Shown here piece by piece: positions 57,260-64,000 of a stretch of 64,000 nt of DNA. The position numbers and the translations under genes are program-made. Under the pieces are notes generated by a model. The model worked only from the letters and a program-made list of their open reading frames with translations. It searched no databases and was not told the DNA's origin. Each line of letters begins with the position of its first letter. Within the stretch, counting starts at the first letter, position 1. Origin of the DNA: Macrocybe gigantea (Eukaryota > Basidiomycota > Agaricomycetes > Agaricales > Callistosporiaceae); NCBI GenBank assembly GCA_011319805.1, contig SJRY01000278.1:310001-374000 (forward strand), read 5' to 3'.

Positions 57260-59597
57260 ATGTCTCTGTCGCTAGGCTCTATAACGATAGCCGCAGCGCC
57301 TTCTCCATCGGGCACGCCGATTCCGGAGGAGGAGGAGTACTATTCGTCTTGGTCTTTGTTCCTCGTCTGCGTGTTGCTCATTCTGTCGCTGTGGACGTCC
57401 TACTATCTGCAGATCAAGCGCATTCGGGCGGTTCATGAGACTATTGTTTCGATATTTGCTGGGATGATTGTTGGGCTGATTGTCAGGCTGGCACCGGGAA
57501 CGATGATTCGAGAAATGCTGGTGAGTTTCTCTCGCTTGGCATCCGAATGACGTGTATGAACCACGGTCGAGTGATGGACGCGATGGAAGTAACCTCTAGA
57601 CTGTGACCTCTTGATTTAATGGAACTGTGCTGAACCTTTCTTCAGACTTTTAAACACACATTATTCTTCAATTTGTTATTACCACCTATCATCCTGAATT
57701 CTGGTTATGAACTGAAGCAGGTACGAGGGGCCTTCGTATTGCGTCGGAGTCAGCGTTGAATGTAGTCGTAGGAAAACTTCTTCCGCAACTTTGGCTCCAT
57801 TCTTACATTCGCCTTCCTCGGCACTTTCATATCTGCTGTCGGTGTGGGGTACGTCGACTGCGAATCGTCGATATCCATGATAGCAGCGTTCATGACCTAC
57901 AGAACAGGGTTCTCGTCTACATATACTCCTTCCTCGGGCTCGAGTCGCTGGAGCTGACGCCATTGGAATGTTTGACCTTCGGGTCGACGTTATCTGCTAC
58001 GGACCCCGTCACTATTCTGGCCATCTTCAATCAGTACAAGGTCGACCCTAAGCTATACAGCATCATTTTCGGAGAATCCCTTCTCAATGATGCTGTGAGT
58101 ATTGTCATGTACCAGTACGTCCGAGACCATCATGATTATGGGCTGTGCTGAGGCTTCTCAAGGACACTGACACAGTTCCATGGTGAAGATGTGTATCTGT
58201 CCTCCATATTTCATGGAATCGGCATCTTTCTGCTGTCATTCAGTGTTTCCATGGCGCTCGGAGTGATCTTCGGGCTCGGAATGTCACTGCTTCTCAAGCA
58301 TTCTTCCCTCAATCTCTATCCATCGATAGAGTCGTGCCTGATCCCACTGTGCGCTTACACTTGCTACTTTTTCTCCAATGGTCTTTCAATGTCCGGCATC
58401 GTGTCTTTGCTCTTTTGCGGGATCACGCTTAAACACTATGCTTATCACACGATGTCACACAAAACCCAGCGCGCCACCAAGTACATCTTCTCAACCCTCG
58501 CCCGGCTATCCGAGAACTTCATCTTTATCTACCTCGGCATAGCCCTCTTCACCAACGCGCCGACGTCGAAACCTGTTTCCAGCTATGTGAAACCCTTGTT
58601 TATTATCATCACTACCATCTTCGTTGTCTTCACACGCTATGCTGCTGTGTTCCCGTTGTCCGAGGCTATCAATTTCTTCCATAAACATGCGCGTGGACAA
58701 CGTGCTGAAGAGCTACCCCATTCGTACCAGATGATGCTCTTTTGGGCAGGTCTGCGAGGCGCTGTCGGCGTGGCTCTCGCGGCAGGGTTCCAAGGCGACA
58801 ATGCGTTCACCCTTCGCACGACGGTATTAGTTGTCGTCGTCTTGACCGTTCTCTTTTTTGGCGGAACAACTGCCCGCATGTTGGAAGTGCTTGGCATCCG
58901 GACTGGCGTCGAAGACGAAGCGGCGAGCAGTAGCGAAGATGAGGACTCGCCCATCTACAGGAGTGTTTGGCCTAGCCGGCGCGGTGGAAGGTACTCGAGG
59001 TACGTGGACGATGAAACAAGTGCCCTACCTCCCACCCAGGGTTATGCAAGGAACGCAGCGAGGATCGGCACTCATTACATGACCCGGAACTATAACCATC
59101 ACACTCAAACAATGTCGCCTGCCAACAACGTCTTCTCGGCTGCGTCCTCAGATTCTTTTGATCTTGATTCTGATGTTGGCGAGGTGCTTCCCATGGCGCC
59201 TACGCATGATCAGAACGAGCACCGCCAGTCCAGACAGGACAACGGGGACGCTGTGCAGGCTGGGCCGGGAGAAGAGGGGAAGTGGTTCCAGGCTTTGGAC
59301 GAGCGCTATTTGCTACCGCTGTTCTCAAACGCTACTGCGAGTCGGACGTTCCACGCGAGGAGAGCAAGAAGGAGCACGTCTGCTTTAGCAGGAGGGGTGA
59401 ACGGGAGCGGCAGCAACACCGGCGCGGGGACGCCAGCCGAGAGCGAAGACGACAGTGACGTCGGGCAAGAGCTTGAATTAGGTCAACACAATAGAGGCGT
59501 TGTGGCCGTTGACGAAAGCCGGACGGAAAGAGGTCTGCCGAGTCCAGTGTTGAGAAGCTCAAGTTTTAACGGTGGAGGGGAGGGCAGAGTGTCGTGA
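57260..59597 (+). CDS. NHX1: Endosomal/vacuolar Na+(K+)/H+ exchanger
   Basis: A CPA1-family antiporter that exchanges luminal protons for cytosolic Na+ or K+ across late endosome or vacuole membranes. The start at 57260 gives [20 protein letters not shown], then [20 protein letters not shown] and [20 protein letters not shown]. The next exon carries the amiloride-site motif, [19 protein letters not shown]. Then come [40 protein letters not shown] and [15 protein letters not shown] with the essential acidic pair. The large last exon (from 58,177) continues [55 protein letters not shown] and [18 protein letters not shown] long acidic, Ser-rich cytoplasmic tail ends at 59597. About four introns. 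Identity is secure; exact compartment is inferred from the family. Confidence 0.92.
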
Positions 59598-59998
59598 ATG
59601 TCGGTCACGCTCTGTATGTCTCTTATTACTTGCTAAAACTCGTATTCCCGTAGACCGTACTTTTTAATATACTGGCATGCGTTATTGGAACTTCGGAGCC
59701 GGTGCGAATTAGTCGAAAATCATTGAAAATCGGATAAGAAAAACAGAGGAATTGTAGTGAAGCACCTTGACCTCTCGAATGAGAAAAAGGACAAAGGACA
59801 AAGTAAAGAAAGCCCAGTTGAATGAAAATAATAGGGTACGTACAAAACATAGTAGCACAATAGAAACAGGAAGAATGGATAATTTAGATGATACAGGATG
59901 GAATGTGCAAAAAAAAATGACAAGGCCGAGTATACGTTCAAAATCTGCAGACACGTATGGCTTTATCACTAGAAAAGCAGTGAATAGGGAATACGAAA

Positions 59999-62247
59999 TT
60001 ACATTAGATCAGCATTCCGCAGATGTTCTCGCAAAATTGATTCTTCCACTATAAGCAACGAACCATCAGCGTGAAATTGTATTGGACATATGACTAGTCA
60101 ATGGACGTGCCTGCTCCGAGCGTTACGGCTGTTGACCGGGTATCCTGAAGGAACGAATTGAACGTGTCAGAACTGGAGACGCCAGTCAACAGCATGCCAG
60201 GCGCCACAGGCACGCTCGGCGTAACAACCGAGAACTCACGATTACAGAAGTGAGGTACATATAGAAAGGACGAGGCACAGGAGAGTACTGTTTCGATATC
60301 TCCTTAAAGTGCTGTTGAAAATCTGTGCATGATTGAAATTGAGGACATGAATTTCGTTTCGGAGCGGTGTCGTGCGTCGTGGGAGGCCACTCACATTTGG
60401 TCGCCGTAGGAAGATCGTTTTTGCGGTCCCCAAAGCTAGGAACGGAGTCTCGTATTCGGATGCCTCGTTGGAGCTTTGCTTGCAAAAGGTCGCATTTGTT
60501 CAAGACTGCTCACGTCCAGAAGAGTGTAACCTGTCAGTCTGTGCATCCACGGGACGAAACACTACAAGGACGCACATAGGATTATTTGGGTCCGGGCAAG
60601 GAGTTTGCAGGAACAGACAGAGCGCCAAAGGAGATAGCTGTCCTCGAGTCTATTGACTCGACGGTCTTCTGCTAGCTTTTCGTCGAAGGGAGAGACTGGA
60701 GAGATGTATACGGTCAGAGATAGTCTGATATGAGGTTTCGAGACAATTTTACGCACTTGGACTACGCGATAGAGGGACCGATTCATCAATGAAATCAAAG
60801 ACATCTCAGACGAGTGGTACTCACGCAAGGAAGATAATTGCATCGACTGCGAGCTGCCCGTGAATAGCGTTGCAGGTGCTTATGGAAACAGCACTTACCA
60901 TCGTCGAAATACGGATACCACATAGCTCGCTACATCGTTCAACGTGTCAGTAACGTCCAAGTAGCTCGGGCCTAGAAAGAACTGACACTGCTCCTCGTAC
61001 CGCCCACGTCGTACAACCTCCACTCCTGTCCAACAGTCCGACCTAAACGCAGATGAGTATTCATCGGGGCTGAGGAACCATGGGCAGGCGCACCATGATC
61101 GAATATGAATTTATACTCCTGGACACCTAACGTACGAAGGCGGGCGCGAATAACGTCGTCGTCCGTTGGCTGGTAATTTGGACTAGCGATCCTATCTATA
61201 TCGTGCAAGAAACTGCGTCGCAGCCGTCAAGCCCGGGGTCCCGATGAGAACTCGCTCGGTACTTACAATCCTGCCGAGTCTTCCAACCGCACTTTCCGCC
61301 TGTTCAAGACCTCTTTTATAATCGGATCTTCCCAGACAGCTTTGATGTCTTCTCTCAGTGATGCGATGAGCTCTGTCGGGTCATCTTCGTCCTTGACCTG
61401 AGGGTGAGACACGGCTCCCTGCTCTTGACGTGACGGTCGGAATGTGCGAAACTTTTCGAGGGCCGTCTTCCAGCCGTTGGAGGAATTGATGGAGAACTCT
61501 TGAATGGCACGCCTGTTTGAGGCAGGAAGATCAAAGGGTGCAGCCACGTTGACAGGGCTGTTGTAGATTTCGGCAGAGGCGTCTCCGAGCCTGCTCTCCA
61601 GATCGGACTGGACCTTCTTGAGAGGCTCCAAATTCGTCCTGAGTTGTCTGTGCCTCTCCTTGAAAGAGAGGGGTGGAAGGGTCTTTGCTGTTCTGCGAAC
61701 GGGTACCTCCTCGATGGAGTCGTCGCTGTCGCGATGAGGCTCTGGCGGTGACCCGAGCATCTCCTGCGTGAGATGCTCTACGACCTGATTGACGTTCCGG
61801 ACAAAGTTCAGCTGGATGACCGCACGCCATGAAGCACGTTCTTCCGACCATTCCCGGCGGGCGTAGGTGAGCTGGAAGTCTGCCGTCACAGCATGTCAGT
61901 CGCACACTCCCTCGCAAGCCTCGTGGCGATGGACACTCACTCTTGAGAGTGGCCGTCTTGCCGCTCTCGCTCTGGCCTGGCAGTGAGACATGAGGTCAAC
62001 CAAGTGCTGACCAGGAGCAGCAGAAACGCGCAAAGGTCTCACCGAGAAGCAGGAGCTTTACCGGCTTTTTCTTCCTCCTTTCGCCCTCTCGCTCTCGTCT
62101 CAGCTGTTCGTCGATTTCATCGCTTATCCTCTTGGCCTCCGCCTCTGCCAACTCCCGCGCTTGACGTTGCTCTGGGGTTTCATCCGGTGGGGGGGCCATG
62201 GCCAAGGTGAGCGGGTCGGGGGAATCCTCGTTGTATTGTCGACCCAT
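59999..62247 (-). CDS. Divergent heterotrimeric G protein alpha subunit
   Basis: A G-alpha-like GTP-binding protein of the basidiomycete-specific divergent class. The start at 62247 gives MGRQYNEDSPDPLTLAMAPP; Gly2 could be myristoylated. Then come ISDEIDEQLRREREGERRKK and KPVKLLLLGQSESGKT, an intact P-loop split by an intron. The helical domain is enlarged: FQLTYARREWSEERASWRAV, LTQEMLGSPPEPHRDSDDSI and ASLREDIKAVWEDPIIKEVL. Next are RKVRLEDSAGLFLHDIDRIA, DDDVIRARLRTLGVQEYKFI and EWRLYDVGGTRSS, where canonical G-alpha has DVGGQRSE. AWYPYFDDVNAIIFLAPVSC, FLNKCDLLQAKLQRGIRIRD and PFYMYLTSVIDTRSTAVTL follow. A GC-AG intron (60110-60049) then reaches VEESILREHLRNADLM, stop 59999. Without it the protein stops at 60094, lacking the receptor-contact helix. 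Confidence 0.85.
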
Positions 62248-64000
62248 GGTTGCGGAACCGGGAGGCATCTTGGCGGACGTTGGGGATACAGTAGGCGTTC
62301 GACTGAGGCAGGGGACGACCTTCTTCATCATCTCGTCGTAAGGATCTCAGAAACCATAAATACGGCAAAAGGAGCCAGCCATGCACTGTCTTGTTATTTT
62401 TCCCTGACTCAGGTCCAAACCAATCGGACTGATGGGGACGCTGATCATATTGATGGCGCTGGTAACGGTTTCCATATGGGTTTCTCTCTTTCCGCTTGGC
62501 GCGCTACGCTCTTTGGACAGCGACAGGGCGACTCAGTGCCGTCGCTGCATGCTCGAGCTATTTCATGCGGTTTAACATGAATGGTGCATGCACCTCATCC
62601 TCTCACGGCATCCATGCTCATCGTGACGGCACGAAAATCATATTACGACTCGGCGGCTGTGATAGATCAATACTTATCTCCTGTGCCGTCCAAAATCAGT
62701 ATATCCTGAACTCTTTTTCCCAAAGCGTCCTAGTATTGAGTGTGGGTGCTGTGGATTGCAGAGGACGATGCTATGCAAAACCGAGAAGATCATTTCTTCG
62801 GAGGCAGGATTACCTGACAACTGACTTCCCATGCTCGGTCCTGGTAGCAATAGAGCTGCGCTTTCATCCTCGCCGCCAGCCAAAACTTGCCGAGATGAAG
62901 CACTTGCTTCCCCGGCCGTCGTCGAGCTGACGTATTCTGCAAAGATCACCGTCCTCATGGCAGACTGACAGACTCCCGCCAGCTTCATACTTGTTCCCCC
63001 GGATCTAACTTTCACAAGGTTGACCGTTCGTTCGATCAGCAGCAGATGATCATCATATTCGAGTTTCGTATTTCAGTTCTCGAGCCCGTGTCTCAATCTA
63101 ACACTGGACAGCCACTGGACTCGCTAGTCACTGGGTTTGGAACTTTTGTTCACGCCACACGTTCCTTGCATCTTGATGGTAACGTCCACGTCCTGGTACG
63201 CTGCTTTAATTTTGATTCTTGGCCCCAATTCGATTAAGACGGTCGATTAGCTGCCCCGCAATAGGGTGAGGTGCCACACACGCATTCAAATTCGTGCAAC
63301 GATAAAGACATCATGATGCGGACTCGCAATGACAACGTGGAACCCCTATCACTTGCGTTATGATATTTCTTGTCCCATCAATGACAAGTATCCCACTACT
63401 GCGCGGTCGCGGTGTCTCACGTCAGAGATCCCATGAGCTGTGGCGGCTGAGGAGTATCTAAACGTCGACCCATCACCTTGGCCCTCAAATCGGCCGCGAT
63501 ATCCACATGTCGGCTGTGAGGCAAGATATCCGCACGGAGATCTTTGCAGCCGCGGTCATGCGCACGAGTCATGACGGTCTCTAGGCTTTCACCGCAGCCA
63601 ACGAGAGGCCGACCGCCACCATTCATAGGTGGAGTCCCTTCAACCAAATCCTTCCGTAACGCGCGGATCGTCATGTCCGTCTGCGTTCGGATTGTCAAAA
63701 TCAAAAAAAAAAAAAAGAAAGAAAAAAGCGCAGAACGGAAGCGGAGATGATTCGGCGAAAATATGATTACCACACCACCCCTTTCACAACAGGGGGGGCT
63801 GCTCCGCAAAGCCACAAGGCCGCAACAACACCATCGCCCGTTTGTGATGGGGATAGAAATCCTGAAACACGGTTTTCAAGATGAACACCCGTTCCTCCGG
63901 AGATTTAATTCTGGGCCGGGGCCGGCGACTTTTGATCACATCCTCATCGCTGCAGCCAAGGCCCAACAGCGATCGCTTAGCGCTAGGTACGACTTATGGC
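62248..64000. other. Intergenic to window end, no supported gene
   Basis: Short frames on both strands without recognised domains. On the minus strand, 63,699-63,417 reads TIRALRKDLVEGTPPMNGGG and continues open to 63417, and could be part of a gene, but I see no start, family or splice support. A run of A (63,703-63,716) and a C-rich patch at about 63,773-63,800 are simple sequence. Confidence 0.35.

Noticed and set aside
60094..60247. G-alpha ending at 60094 without its C-terminal helix
   Set aside because: The helix is encoded just downstream and is reachable in phase by a GC-AG intron; kept only as a possible isoform.
62496..62930. Plus-strand 144-codon frame after the G-alpha gene
   Set aside because: Cys/Arg-rich composition, no recognisable domain and no splice context.

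Overview
This window is nuclear DNA of a filamentous basidiomycete, most likely an Agaricomycete. Genes are compact and split by many short GT-AG introns (mostly about 45-110 nt). The families are typical of that group: a DUF6533 membrane protein, a paralogous F-box family, a DUF7729 GPI-type protein, a divergent G-alpha, fungal Pol4, Akr1, Nhx1 and Oxa1. I see no tRNA, rRNA, CRISPR or bacterial-style operon. Gene models were assembled by eye from exon pieces, so starts, stops and splice sites are predictions.

Layout. 1.3-3.0 kb: DUF6533 membrane protein (+), convergent with a family-X DNA polymerase (3.0-7.2 kb, -). 8.1-9.4 kb: SAM-dependent methyltransferase (+). 9.7-11.2 kb: QCR2 of respiratory complex III (+). 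12.2 kb: a small protein with an internal repeat (+). 13.4-15.2 kb: a secreted protein whose gene contains a 286-bp tandem array that appears to duplicate an exon plus its acceptor side, with dibasic Kex2-like sites in each unit. 15.5-18.0 kb: TPR/F-box/LRR protein (-). 18.7-21.5 kb: AKR1 palmitoyltransferase (-). 23.5-24.9 kb: kinase-like protein (-), with a possible short gene upstream. 25.5-28.5 kb is gene-poor. 28.5-30.9 kb: a divergent pair, DUF7729 GPI-type protein (-) and a cyanamide-hydratase-like HD protein (+). 32.0-42.4 kb: three related F-box proteins, with translation factor eEF1B between the first and second. 42.7-44.8 kb: coiled-coil protein (+). 46.8-47.3 kb: small orphan (-). 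48.4-50.7 kb: DUF202 protein (-) and OXA1 (+) back to back. 50.7-57.1 kb: a full-length LINE retrotransposon flanked by an 11-bp target-site duplication, inserted just downstream of OXA1. 57.3-59.6 kb: NHX1-type Na+/H+ exchanger (+). 60.0-62.2 kb: divergent G-alpha (-) that seems to need a GC-AG intron to reach its conserved C-terminus.

Most genes are independent housekeeping or signalling units. QCR2 and OXA1 both serve the mitochondrial respiratory chain but are 38 kb apart. The most interesting region is the secreted tandem-repeat gene at 13.4-15.2 kb, a candidate Kex2-processed repeat precursor. The intact young LINE and the unusual G-alpha come next.
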